DNA of 28,086 nucleotides from a virus. Shown in pieces: positions 5,257 through 12,679 of the stretch. The DNA lies in IMG/VR virus record IMGVR_UViG_3300021964_000390, positions 1-28,086 of that record. One strand, written 5' to 3'. The notes below the pieces were generated by a model that saw only the letters and a program-made list of their open reading frames with translations, had not been told where the DNA came from and did no database searches. The position numbers and the translations under genes are program-made. Within the stretch, counting starts at the first letter, position 1. Each line of letters begins with the position of its first letter.

Positions 5257-7168
5257 TTATTTACCTACAGAGTATCAGACGTTTATACATGCGTCTAGAT
5301 ATGCACGTTGGTTACAAGAAGATAACAGAAGAGAAAGTTGGATTGAAACAGTATCTAGGTTTAGTAACTTTTTTCAAGGACATTTAGATAAGAATTTAGG
5401 TGTTGTCTTACCAGATGAAATATGGAGAAGAATAGAAGATAGTATTATAGGACTACAAGTTATGCCCTCTATGAGAGCATTAATGACAGCAGGTCCTGCA
5501 TTAGAAAGAGAAAACATATCAGGATATAATTGTTCTTATACTCCTATAGACAGTCCTCGTTCTTTTGATGAGATACTTTACATACTTATGAATGGTACAG
5601 GTGTAGGTTTCTCTGTTGAAAGAGAAGGTGTTAATCAATTACCTACTATACCTGATAGAGAGTTTGAACAAACAGAAGATGTTATATCTGTAGCTGATTC
5701 TAAAGAAGGATGGGCTAGAGCATTTAGAGACTTAGTGTCTTACTTGTATACATGTAGAATACCTAAGATAGATATTAATAAAGTAAGACCTGCAGGTGCT
5801 AGGTTAACTACCTTTGGTGGTAGAGCTAGTGGACCTCAACCTTTAGTTAATCTATTTGATTTTACTATTAATAAATTTAAAGAAGCTAAAGGTAGAAAGT
5901 TATCTTCTATGGAGTGTCACGATATTGTCTGTAAGACAGGTGAAGTTGTGGTTGTTGGTGGTGTGCGTAGGTCAGCTCTTATATCTCTGTCTAATTTATC
6001 AGACCAGAGATTAAGAGTTGCTAAGTCTGGTGCTTGGTGGGAGACAAACCCTGAAAGAGCATTAGCTAATAACTCAGTAGCATACACAGAGAAACCTGAT
6101 GCAGGTATCTTTATGAAAGAATGGTTAGCATTATATGAAAGTAAGTCAGGTGAACGTGGTATCTTTAGTAGAGTATCTGCTCAAGCAAAAGCTAAAGAGA
6201 ATGGTAGACGTAAAGCAGACTATGCTTTTGGTACTAATCCTTGTAGTGAGATTATACTTAGACCTAATCAGTTCTGTAACTTAACTGAAGTAGTATGTAG
6301 ACCTGCTGATACAGTAGAAACATTAAAGAATAAAATAGAAGTAGCTACTATACTAGGTACAATACAAGCTACACTTACTAACTTTGGTTATCTAAGAAAA
6401 AGATGGAAGGATAATACAGAAGAAGAAAGATTACTTGGTGTATCCTTAACAGGTATTATGGATAATAGTATATTATCTAGAAGAAGAAGTACATTACCAG
6501 AAACATTACAAGACATGAGACAGAAAGCTGTATCAGTAAACAAAGAGTGGTCAGAGAAGTTAGGTATACCACAATCAACAGCAATCACTTGTGTTAAACC
6601 TTCAGGTACAGTTAGTCAGTTAGTAGATAGTGCTAGTGGTATTCATGCTAGACATAATCCTTATTACATTAGAACAGTAAGAGGAGATAAGAAAGACCCT
6701 CTAACAGAATTTATGAAAGACCAGGGTATACCTTGTGAAGATGATGTTATGAATCCACATAATTCTGTGTTTTCTTTTCCTATGAAAGCAGATTCTAATG
6801 CTGTATTCAGAGATGATATGACAGCTATAGAACAACTAGAGATATGGAAGTGTTATGCAGAACATTGGTGTGAACATAAACCATCTGTTACTATATCAGT
6901 TAAAGAACATGAATGGATTAACGTAGGTAACTGGTGTTGGGATAACTTTGATTCACTATCTGGTATATCATTCTTACCTTTCTCTGACCATACATATCAA
7001 CAAGCACCTTATCAAGACATAGATAAAGCTACATATGAAGAGCTTGCAGCTAAGATGCCTAAGAATATTAATTGGTCTGAGCTTAGTAAGTTTGAGAAAG
7101 AAGATACAACAAAAGGAGCACAGGAGTTAGCATGTACAGCAGGTTCTTGCGAATTAGTAGATATTTAA
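5243..7168 (+). CDS. nrdJ: Class II (adenosylcobalamin-dependent) monomeric ribonucleotide reductase
   Basis: 641 residues; converts ribonucleotides to deoxyribonucleotides using coenzyme B12 to start radical chemistry. The key residues of the monomeric Lactobacillus leichmannii-type enzyme are visible: C97 (GYNCSY), NPCSE with C334 and E336, C345 (QFCNLTEV), and the C-terminal redox pair C631 and C636 (ACTAGSC). The spacing from C334 to C345 (11) and C631 to C636 (5) equals that of the reference enzyme (C408/C419 and C731/C736). Other motifs: NGTGVGFSVE, RPAGARLTTFGGRASGP, GGVRRSA, CVKPSGTVSQL. No class I beta subunit or class III activase is nearby, which fits class II. It implies host cells with access to cobalamin. 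It overlaps DUF3310 upstream and a small membrane ORF downstream. Confidence 0.95.
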   Translation: MAGNNYLPTEYQTFIHASRYARWLQEDNRRESWIETVSRFSNFFQGHLDKNLGVVLPDEIWRRIEDSIIGLQVMPSMRALMTAGPALERENISGYNCSYTPIDSPRSFDEILYILMNGTGVGFSVEREGVNQLPTIPDREFEQTEDVISVADSKEGWARAFRDLVSYLYTCRIPKIDINKVRPAGARLTTFGGRASGPQPLVNLFDFTINKFKEAKGRKLSSMECHDIVCKTGEVVVVGGVRRSALISLSNLSDQRLRVAKSGAWWETNPERALANNSVAYTEKPDAGIFMKEWLALYESKSGERGIFSRVSAQAKAKENGRRKADYAFGTNPCSEIILRPNQFCNLTEVVCRPADTVETLKNKIEVATILGTIQATLTNFGYLRKRWKDNTEEERLLGVSLTGIMDNSILSRRRSTLPETLQDMRQKAVSVNKEWSEKLGIPQSTAITCVKPSGTVSQLVDSASGIHARHNPYYIRTVRGDKKDPLTEFMKDQGIPCEDDVMNPHNSVFSFPMKADSNAVFRDDMTAIEQLEIWKCYAEHWCEHKPSVTISVKEHEWINVGNWCWDNFDSLSGISFLPFSDHTYQQAPYQDIDKATYEELAAKMPKNINWSELSKFEKEDTTKGAQELACTAGSCELVDI

Positions 7169-7251
7169 TTAATTTTTTAATTAGTATTGTAGCTATGTGG
7201 GTATTATACGTAATAGCTATGGCAATATTTTATACGTTTTATTCTATGTAA
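7132..7251 (+). CDS. Small single-span membrane peptide overlapping the end of the reductase gene
   Basis: A 39-codon ORF in another frame, beginning 37 bases before the reductase stop. GGAG (7123-7126) lies five bases before the ATG. The product starts with a basic segment (MYSRFLRISRYL) followed by a long hydrophobic stretch (INFLISIVAMWVLYVIAMAIF), a typical N-in single transmembrane helix. It ends eight bases before the hsp20 promoter. Function unknown; small phage membrane peptides of this kind can act in lysis control or host membrane modulation. The hydrophobicity and ribosome site argue for a real gene, the small size against certainty. Confidence 0.5.
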   Translation: MYSRFLRISRYLINFLISIVAMWVLYVIAMAIFYTFYSM

Positions 7252-7258
7252 ATAGTTC

Positions 7259-7287
7259 TTGACTTTTATATTTAGGTAGTGTATAAT
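7259..7287 (+). promoter_or_regulatory. Near-consensus sigma70 promoter for hsp20
   Basis: TTGACT (7259-7264), optimal 17-base spacer, TATAAT (7282-7287). Only the last base of the -35 box departs from consensus. It lies in the short gap between the reductase/small peptide and hsp20, and with the terminator at 7776 frames hsp20 as its own transcription unit. Confidence 0.8.
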
Positions 7288-7333
7288 TACATTATGAGTG
7301 CTAGAAATGGACTCGTTTTTTAACTTGCTTAAC

Positions 7334-7339
7334 AAGGAG
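7334..7339 (+). promoter_or_regulatory. Shine-Dalgarno site that fixes the hsp20 start
   Basis: AAGGAG, six bases before the ATG at 7346. The frame is open to a GTG at 7298, but that codon would sit only about ten bases past the -10 box, at or next to the transcription start, so 7346 is chosen. Confidence 0.7.
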
Positions 7340-7345
7340 ATAAAT

Positions 7346-7762
7346 ATGGTTAATTTTGAAGTAGATACATTTGCACGACAAGCTATTGGATTTGATAGAT
7401 TGTTTGATGTAATGAATAACATAAGAGGGTCAGATGTAAACTATCCACCTTATGATATTATTAAAGAAGATGAAGAAACTTTCCTGATTGAATTTGCTTT
7501 ATCAGGATTTAGTAAAAGTGATTTAAATATTGTAGTTAAAGAAAATAATTTAACTATAGAAGGTACTTATGGTAAAGATATTAAAGAAGATGTTCTACAA
7601 TATTTACATAAGGGTATAGCGAAGAGGTCTTTTACTAGAGATTTTGTTCTAGCAGATACGTTACACGTTGAAGACGTTACATTCAGCGAAGGTATATTAA
7701 GATTAACTCTTAAACAAAGTATACCTGAAGAACAAAAACCTAAAAAGATAAAAATTAATTAA
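7346..7762 (+). CDS. hsp20: Small heat shock protein, Hsp20/alpha-crystallin (IbpA-like)
   Basis: 138 residues. An N-terminal segment (ARQAIGFDRLFDVM) is followed by YPPYDI and an alpha-crystallin domain of about residues 35-125 with IEFALSGFSKSDLNI, NNLTIEG, LHKGIAKRSFTRDFVLAD, and EGILRLTL; the C-terminal tail has the I-x-I motif (IKI) used in oligomer assembly. This is an ATP-independent holdase that binds unfolding proteins. In T4-like cyanophages a related Hsp20 is a known auxiliary gene, suspected to aid scaffolding or virion assembly; the same role is inferred here. It has its own promoter and terminator, so expression is probably independent and strong. Confidence 0.93.
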   Translation: MVNFEVDTFARQAIGFDRLFDVMNNIRGSDVNYPPYDIIKEDEETFLIEFALSGFSKSDLNIVVKENNLTIEGTYGKDIKEDVLQYLHKGIAKRSFTRDFVLADTLHVEDVTFSEGILRLTLKQSIPEEQKPKKIKIN

Positions 7763-7775
7763 GTTGTTATAAGCA

Positions 7776-7803
7776 GGGGGTTGAAATATACCCCCATTTT
7801 TTT
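7776..7803 (+). terminator. Intrinsic (Rho-independent) terminator after hsp20
   Basis: GGGGGT (7776-7781) pairs with ACCCCC (7790-7795) around an eight-base loop, followed by A and seven T (7797-7803). It is the clearest terminator in the window and the only GC-pure stem in an AT-rich stretch. The next gene starts 27 bases later without an obvious promoter, so read-through must supply the downstream genes. Confidence 0.85.
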
Positions 7804-7830
7804 AAGGAATATAAGTTTTAAGGATAGTGA

Positions 7831-8616
7831 ATGAGACATAAAAAAGAAATGGTAAACACAGTTTATATAGGTTATGATGAAAAAGAAGATACTGCATATG
7901 AAGTATTAAAATTTTCATTAGAACGTATTGCTACTAAACCTATACGTGTTGTACCTATTAAGAAAAATTTAGTAGAACGTATGGGTATCTATACTAGAAA
8001 ATCTAATATGATACATGGTCAACAATATGACGAGATAGATGGTAGACCTTTCTCTACTGAGTTTAGTTTTAGTAGGTTCTTAGTACCTGCTTTAAACATG
8101 TATCAAGGATATGCTTTGTATATGGATTGTGATATGTATATACGAGCAGATGTTAATGAGTTGTTTGAATTATGTAAAGATTCTTACTATCCTTTATGGT
8201 GTGTTAAACATAAGTATGAACCAAAAAAAGGAATTAAAATGGATGGTAAAGAACAACAACCATACCCTAGAAAGAATTGGTCTAGCCTTATGATGTTTAA
8301 TTGTGGTCACGAAGTAAATGAAAAGCTTACACCTCAAGCAGTTAATACTAAATCAGGTAGATGGTTACATACATTTCAATGGTTACCAGATAAAGAAGCA
8401 GACATAGGTACTATACCTGAAGAATGGAATTGGTTAGACAATCACTCTAATGAAGATATAGAAGCAAAGAATGTACACTTTACTACAGGTGGTCCTTGGT
8501 TTAATAAGTGGGGTTCTGCTAGAGAAAAAGATACAAAGTATGCTGTTGAATGGTCTAATGATGCTGACTGGTTACAGATTAGAGGATTAATTGATAACAA
8601 GGATTACATGATATGA
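7831..8616 (+). CDS. Glycosyltransferase, GT8-like (GT-A fold)
   Basis: 261 residues. The N-terminus VNTVYIGYDEKEDTAYEVLKFSL is the nucleotide-sugar-binding first strand and helix of GT-A enzymes. FSRFLVPAL and the strand YALYMDCDMYI (D99-x-D101) form the DxD metal site that binds the sugar nucleotide phosphate. SSLMMFNCGH and the late VHFTTGGPWF segment (a His close to the C-terminus) are typical of GT8-like phage glycosyltransferases. AAGGAT precedes the ATG. The stop overlaps the next gene (ATGA), so it is coupled to the three-domain protein that follows. Acceptor unknown: virion protein, host surface glycan or DNA base. Confidence 0.8.
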   Translation: MRHKKEMVNTVYIGYDEKEDTAYEVLKFSLERIATKPIRVVPIKKNLVERMGIYTRKSNMIHGQQYDEIDGRPFSTEFSFSRFLVPALNMYQGYALYMDCDMYIRADVNELFELCKDSYYPLWCVKHKYEPKKGIKMDGKEQQPYPRKNWSSLMMFNCGHEVNEKLTPQAVNTKSGRWLHTFQWLPDKEADIGTIPEEWNWLDNHSNEDIEAKNVHFTTGGPWFNKWGSAREKDTKYAVEWSNDADWLQIRGLIDNKDYMI

Positions 8617-10913
8617 ACATAAACTTTGTAACTTCTTTTAATGAAAACTTATATAATAGATTTGGTAATGTATTTTTTAAATCTATACAAGAGAATTGGG
8701 AACCTAGTTTAAAAGTAAAAGCTTATTACCATGACTTTCCTATTTCTAAATACTCATTAGATAAAAATATTGAGTATGTTAATCTTGAAGATAATAAAAA
8801 GTATAAAAAGTTTAAGGAAGATAATGCTAATCATAATGGTACTGAGAATGGTCAGATACCTTACAATGAAAAGCTTGATATTATTAAATGGTGTCATAAA
8901 GTATTTGCTTTAACAGACTATGCTTTTACTTTAACTAAAGATAATAAAGAAGCAGGTTGGTTAGTGTGGGTTGATGTTGATTCTTATGCTAATAAAAGAT
9001 TAACTAAACAAGACATAGAAAAATTACTGCCTGATAATGCTGATATAGTATATGTAGGTAATGCTTCATTCATGGCTTTCAATTTAAATAAAAAACCACC
9101 TTTAGATTTACTATGGGATTTACGTAAAGCTTATATGAATGGAGAGGTTACTAACTACAGAGAATGGCATGATGGTTTTATTTTACAAAGATTATTAAAC
9201 TTATATAAATCACATGGACTAAAAATTGTAGACATTGAAAATGAAATACAAGAATATATTATACATATGAATGGTATTAATAATTCTAGTGTCTTACCTT
9301 TAAGAGATACTAAAGGTAATCGTGTATTTGAATTATCAAAAGATACTGTATCACAAGATATATTACCATCAAGGTATCAAAAAAATGCTGAACTAATTAG
9401 ACATTTTAAACCTAGTACTATTTTAGAAACAGGTACTTGGAATGGTGGTCGTGCTATTGAAATGGCATTAGCTGCTTTTGAAAATACAGATAGAGTTATT
9501 TATTATGGTTTTGATTTGTTTGAAGATGCTACTATAGAAACAGATAAAGAAGAGTTTAATGTTAAAGCTCACAATACTTTAGAAGCTGTAGAAAAAAGAT
9601 TAGAAGAATTTAAAGTTAAGATGAAAGAAAAAAATAAAATATTTAATTATGTTTTAACAAAAGGTAATACAAGAAAAACATTAAAAGCTGAAAATTTATT
9701 TACATTTTTACCTGATATAGACTATGCTTTTATAGGTGGTGGTGATAGTATACAAACAAAACAAAGTGATTATGATTGTTTAAAACATGTACCTGTAGTT
9801 GTAATAGATAATTACTTTTCTAAAGATGAAGAAGGTAATGAAGTTGAAGATAAATTTAAAGGAGCTAATAAAGTAAAAGAAATGTTAGGTAAGAAAGTAA
9901 AAAATAATATATTACCTAGTGAAGATAAAGTAAGAGAAGGTGGACATACTCATTTACTATTTGTATTACATGATGATAAGTTACCTGCTCCTCCTAAACA
10001 TTTATTTAGTGTACCTATTAAAGTTAATCCTAGAGACTGTGTACCTAAAGATGATATAAGAGGTAACATAAGAACTAATTTTAAAAAGATTAATAAATGG
10101 TTAGGTAAGTTTCCTCTACATGATTACAAATGTATATTAGTATCAGGTGGACCTTATATTAATTTTGATAAATTAAAAAAATTAATTAAAGATAATCCTA
10201 ACAGTAAAGTTGTTACTGTCAAGCATTCTTATCCTAGATTATTAAAGCATGGTATTAAACCTTGGGCATGTGTTGTGTTAGACCCTAGACCTATTACAGG
10301 TACAAGTACTCATGGTGTAGTAAGAAAAGATTTATTTAAAACAATAGACCCTAGCACAAAGTTCTTTGTTGCTTCTATGACAGACCCTTCTGTTACTGAC
10401 TATCTAATAGAAAAGAAAGCAAACATATGGGGATGGCACGCATTTACAGAATCATTACGTGACCCTGATGAACAAAAGAAAGGTATACAAAACAATGTAG
10501 TTACTCTTAATAAAGACTTAGGATTACCAGAAGGCACTACATTAATAACAGGTGGTACGTGTGCAGCTATGAGAGCTATAGGTATTTTACATACTATGGG
10601 TTTTCGTTTCTTTGATTTGTTTGGTTTTGATTCTAACATGGAAGAGCCTACTGCTGAACAAAAGAAAGAAACAACAGGTGCTAAAGATGAACAACCAAGA
10701 CCTAAGTATTTTAAAGTATCTGTTAATAAACAAGAGTTCTGGACAACAGGTGAGTTACTTGCATTAGCACAAGATTGTGAAAAATATTTTAACGAATCAC
10801 CTATGGAAATGGATATTAATTTTCATGGAGATAATACATTAGTATCTGCATTATGGAAACTATCTGCTAGATATACACAAAAGCAACAAGCTTTTAAAGG
10901 AGATTTAGTATGA
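8613..10913 (+). CDS. Three-domain glycan protein: glycosyltransferase-like, methyltransferase-like, MptE-like
   Basis: 766 residues with three domains. Residues 1 to about 240 look like a second GT-A glycosyltransferase, with the D-x-D strand GWLVWVDVDSY (near 115-124) and WHDGFILQRLL. Residues about 260-430 are a Rossmann domain like class I SAM-dependent methyltransferases of the Methyltransf_24 type (ILETGTWNGGRAIEM near 270); the usual FIDGxHS acidic/His motif reads FIGGGDS (near 373), so activity is doubtful. Residues about 460-760 resemble the MptE-like/DUF115 family found in motility-associated glycan genes: ILVSGGP (near 507), a HGIKPWACVVLDPRP segment, and GGTCAAMRAIGILHTMGFRFFDLFGFD (near 647-673). 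ATGA overlaps join it to both neighbours. Likely role: building or attaching a modified sugar; substrate unknown. Confidence 0.75.
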   Translation: MNINFVTSFNENLYNRFGNVFFKSIQENWEPSLKVKAYYHDFPISKYSLDKNIEYVNLEDNKKYKKFKEDNANHNGTENGQIPYNEKLDIIKWCHKVFALTDYAFTLTKDNKEAGWLVWVDVDSYANKRLTKQDIEKLLPDNADIVYVGNASFMAFNLNKKPPLDLLWDLRKAYMNGEVTNYREWHDGFILQRLLNLYKSHGLKIVDIENEIQEYIIHMNGINNSSVLPLRDTKGNRVFELSKDTVSQDILPSRYQKNAELIRHFKPSTILETGTWNGGRAIEMALAAFENTDRVIYYGFDLFEDATIETDKEEFNVKAHNTLEAVEKRLEEFKVKMKEKNKIFNYVLTKGNTRKTLKAENLFTFLPDIDYAFIGGGDSIQTKQSDYDCLKHVPVVVIDNYFSKDEEGNEVEDKFKGANKVKEMLGKKVKNNILPSEDKVREGGHTHLLFVLHDDKLPAPPKHLFSVPIKVNPRDCVPKDDIRGNIRTNFKKINKWLGKFPLHDYKCILVSGGPYINFDKLKKLIKDNPNSKVVTVKHSYPRLLKHGIKPWACVVLDPRPITGTSTHGVVRKDLFKTIDPSTKFFVASMTDPSVTDYLIEKKANIWGWHAFTESLRDPDEQKKGIQNNVVTLNKDLGLPEGTTLITGGTCAAMRAIGILHTMGFRFFDLFGFDSNMEEPTAEQKKETTGAKDEQPRPKYFKVSVNKQEFWTTGELLALAQDCEKYFNESPMEMDINFHGDNTLVSALWKLSARYTQKQQAFKGDLV

Positions 10914-11521
10914 AGTTAAAACCATCAGAAGATTATTATAACCTACTAGATTCTTATAAAGAATTACATAAAGAAGAAGGTAAGTTTAGAGGTATAAGTT
11001 TAGTACCTCTTGTTCCTACCTTAATGAATATTACAAAAGAAAATAATTGTAAAACATTACTTGATTATGGATGTGGTAAAGCAATACCTTATTCAAAAAA
11101 AGAATGTAAAAGTATAGGATTAAAAAAACCTGTGCAAGAGTTATGTAACTTAGACTCATTTGATTTATATGACCCTGCATATCCTAAGTATAATAAATTA
11201 TCTAAAAAGAAATATGATATTGTAGTATGCACAGATGTTATGGAGCATATAGCAGAGCAGGATATAGACTATGTATTAAAAGATATATTATCTCATAGTA
11301 AAAAGACAGTATTCTTAAACATCTCTTGTCAACCTGCACTTAAACATTTTAAGGAAGGTAAATTTAAAGGACAGAATGTACATATATCTGTATTTCATGG
11401 TACATGGTGGTCAGATAAAGTAAAAAATATTTGGAATAAATTTAAACATTTAAAAATATATATGGTATGTGTGGGTAAAGATTATACTCATACTGATTGT
11501 ATAAAAAAGGAGAAAGTATAA
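10910..11521 (+). CDS. SAM-dependent methyltransferase (class I)
   Basis: 203 residues with motif I LLDYGCGKA (near 51-59) and the post-II/motif IV segment YDIVVCTDVMEHI (near 102-113), the signature of Methyltransf_11/23-type enzymes acting on small molecules or sugars. TVFLNISCQPA follows as the next strand. The start overlaps the previous stop (ATGA) with AAAGGAG upstream; the stop overlaps the holin start (TAATG). Position after two glycosyltransferase genes suggests O-methylation of a transferred sugar, as in capped glycans, but another substrate is possible. Confidence 0.78.
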   Translation: MKLKPSEDYYNLLDSYKELHKEEGKFRGISLVPLVPTLMNITKENNCKTLLDYGCGKAIPYSKKECKSIGLKKPVQELCNLDSFDLYDPAYPKYNKLSKKKYDIVVCTDVMEHIAEQDIDYVLKDILSHSKKTVFLNISCQPALKHFKEGKFKGQNVHISVFHGTWWSDKVKNIWNKFKHLKIYMVCVGKDYTHTDCIKKEKV

Positions 11522-11928
11522 TGGCTTTAACAGCTTTAATAGGTCCTGCTACTAAACTTCTAGGTAAGTTTATAGAGGACAAAGATAAGAAGAATGAGTT
11601 AGCACACTCTATTGCTACTATGGCAGAGAAACATGCACAAGAATTATCTAAAGGACAGATAGATGTTAACAAAGAACAAGCTAAACATCCTAGCTTATTT
11701 GTTTCTGGAGCTCGCCCTGCAATAATGTGGGTCTGTTGCCTAGGACTTTTATGGCAATTCTTTGTAGGACCAATTTTAACTTGGGCTACAGGTATATGGT
11801 TTCCTGATATGATACCACCACAGCTAGAAGTAGAAGGATTAATTACATTAGTAATGTCACTTCTAGGACTTGGAGCTATGAGGTCTTTTGAGAAGTCAAA
11901 GAATGTAGCAAGGGATAATCTTAAATAA
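11521..11928 (+). CDS. Holin, 3-TM type (GTA_holin_3TM-like)
   Basis: 135 residues starting at the ATG in TAATG; an upstream in-frame start at 11497 is less likely because AAGGAG precedes 11521. The N-terminal half is helical and charged (KLLGKFIEDKDKKNELAHSI). Then HPSLFVSGARPAIMWVCCLGLLWQFF matches the conserved region of the 3TM holin family, followed by hydrophobic helices (GPILTWATGIWF; ITLVMSLLGLGAMRSF) and a basic tail. It would form the inner-membrane hole that lets the endolysin out. Unusually, the M15 endolysin is encoded about 1.2 kb away on the opposite strand. Confidence 0.85.
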   Translation: MALTALIGPATKLLGKFIEDKDKKNELAHSIATMAEKHAQELSKGQIDVNKEQAKHPSLFVSGARPAIMWVCCLGLLWQFFVGPILTWATGIWFPDMIPPQLEVEGLITLVMSLLGLGAMRSFEKSKNVARDNLK

Positions 11929-12134
11929 TGACTACTGTATTTCTATTAGTAATTTATTTAGGTGATGCTGTGCAACAAAGTGATATGCATTTTCGTGACA
12001 TTAATAGATGTAGATATTTTGCTAATAGAATAAGTAAGCAACCTGCAGTTCCAGGTATTAAGAAAAGATATACTGGTATATGTAAACCAGTAAGTGTAGA
12101 TATTACAAACCCTAACATAAGGTTATATCAATGA
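11928..12134 (+). CDS. Small protein with hydrophobic N-terminus and two cysteines
   Basis: 68 residues, linked to the holin by TAATG. The N-terminus TTVFLLVIYLGDAV is hydrophobic, and the core SDMHFRDINRCRYFANRISKQP with the later GICKPV resembles a small protein family common in marine phages next to holin or terminase genes. C28 and C52 could form a disulphide outside the cytoplasm. No function is established; the place beside the holin hints at lysis or envelope activity. Confidence 0.7.
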   Translation: MTTVFLLVIYLGDAVQQSDMHFRDINRCRYFANRISKQPAVPGIKKRYTGICKPVSVDITNPNIRLYQ

Positions 12135-12259
12135 ATATATTAGAATATATATACTATAAATTAAAGAATGTAGATTCTATGTATTATGAAGTTTTTGCTT
12201 ATGCTATATTAACAGGATTAGTATGTGGTGGATTTCATTATATAATAGGATTACTTTAA
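12131..12259 (+). CDS. Small membrane protein (42 residues)
   Basis: This short ORF starts in an ATGA overlap with the preceding gene and ends exactly one base before the terminase start, so it fills the gap with no wasted bases. The product has a polar aromatic N-terminal half (MNILEYIYYKLKNVDSMYY) and one hydrophobic segment near the C-terminus (VFAYAILTGLVCGGFHYIIGLL). Function unknown. The end-to-end fit with both neighbours is the main support. Confidence 0.6.
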   Translation: MNILEYIYYKLKNVDSMYYEVFAYAILTGLVCGGFHYIIGLL

Positions 12260-12679
12260 ATGGCTCTTAACGACAAACAAGAAAAGTTTGCACAAAACTA
12301 TGTCTTACATAGAAATGCAACTGAAGCTGCAAAAGCTGCAGGATATGCTTCAGACTCTGCGTACAATCAAGGGTATCGCTTATCACAGAATGAAGAAGTT
12401 CAAGAAAGAATAAATGAACTAGAGAAAAGTCTTGAAACTAATGTAGATGTTATTACTGAGATAGAAAAACAATATGAATATGCTAAAGCAAATGGGCACA
12501 CTAATAGTGCTATTAAAGCTTTAGAGTTATTGTCTAGAGTTAGAGGTTCTAAGAGTGATAAGGAAATAGATATGTCACCTGAAGGTATTAAACAACATAT
12601 TATTGAGTGTCATAAAATATTAGGTAAGAAATTTTGGGAGGATGTTGGTAAGGAATGTGAGTTTACCTTACAGAAATAA
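12260..12679 (+). CDS. Terminase small subunit (Terminase_2-like)
   Basis: 139 residues. The N-terminus LNDKQEKFAQNYVLHRNATEAAKAAGYASDSAYNQGYRLSQNEEVQERI is the characteristic helix-turn-helix region of phage terminase small subunits (T-E-A-A-x-x-A-G-Y, then N-x-x-V), which recognises viral DNA and recruits the large subunit. The middle (EIEKQYEYAKANGHTNSAIKALELLSRVRG) fits the oligomerisation region. It is the last gene of the plus-strand operon, its end overlaps the opposite-strand gene by 17 bases, and no large terminase follows, so the two subunits are separated in this genome. Confidence 0.85.
   Translation: MALNDKQEKFAQNYVLHRNATEAAKAAGYASDSAYNQGYRLSQNEEVQERINELEKSLETNVDVITEIEKQYEYAKANGHTNSAIKALELLSRVRGSKSDKEIDMSPEGIKQHIIECHKILGKKFWEDVGKECEFTLQK
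12648..12671. terminator. Weak hairpin at the convergence of the two transcription units
   Basis: GTAAGG (12648-12653) pairs with CCTTAC (12666-12671); an overlapping alternative pairs GGTAA (12647-12651) with TTACC (12663-12667). The element lies inside the end of the terminase gene and the end of the opposite gene and has no T-tract on either side. It is the only candidate for a bidirectional terminator here, and a weak one. Confidence 0.25.

Noticed and set aside
7150-7175. TTAATTAA-rich palindrome after the reductase as a terminator
   Set aside because: Only A/T pairs, overlaps the small membrane ORF, and no stable stem; the real terminator is after hsp20.
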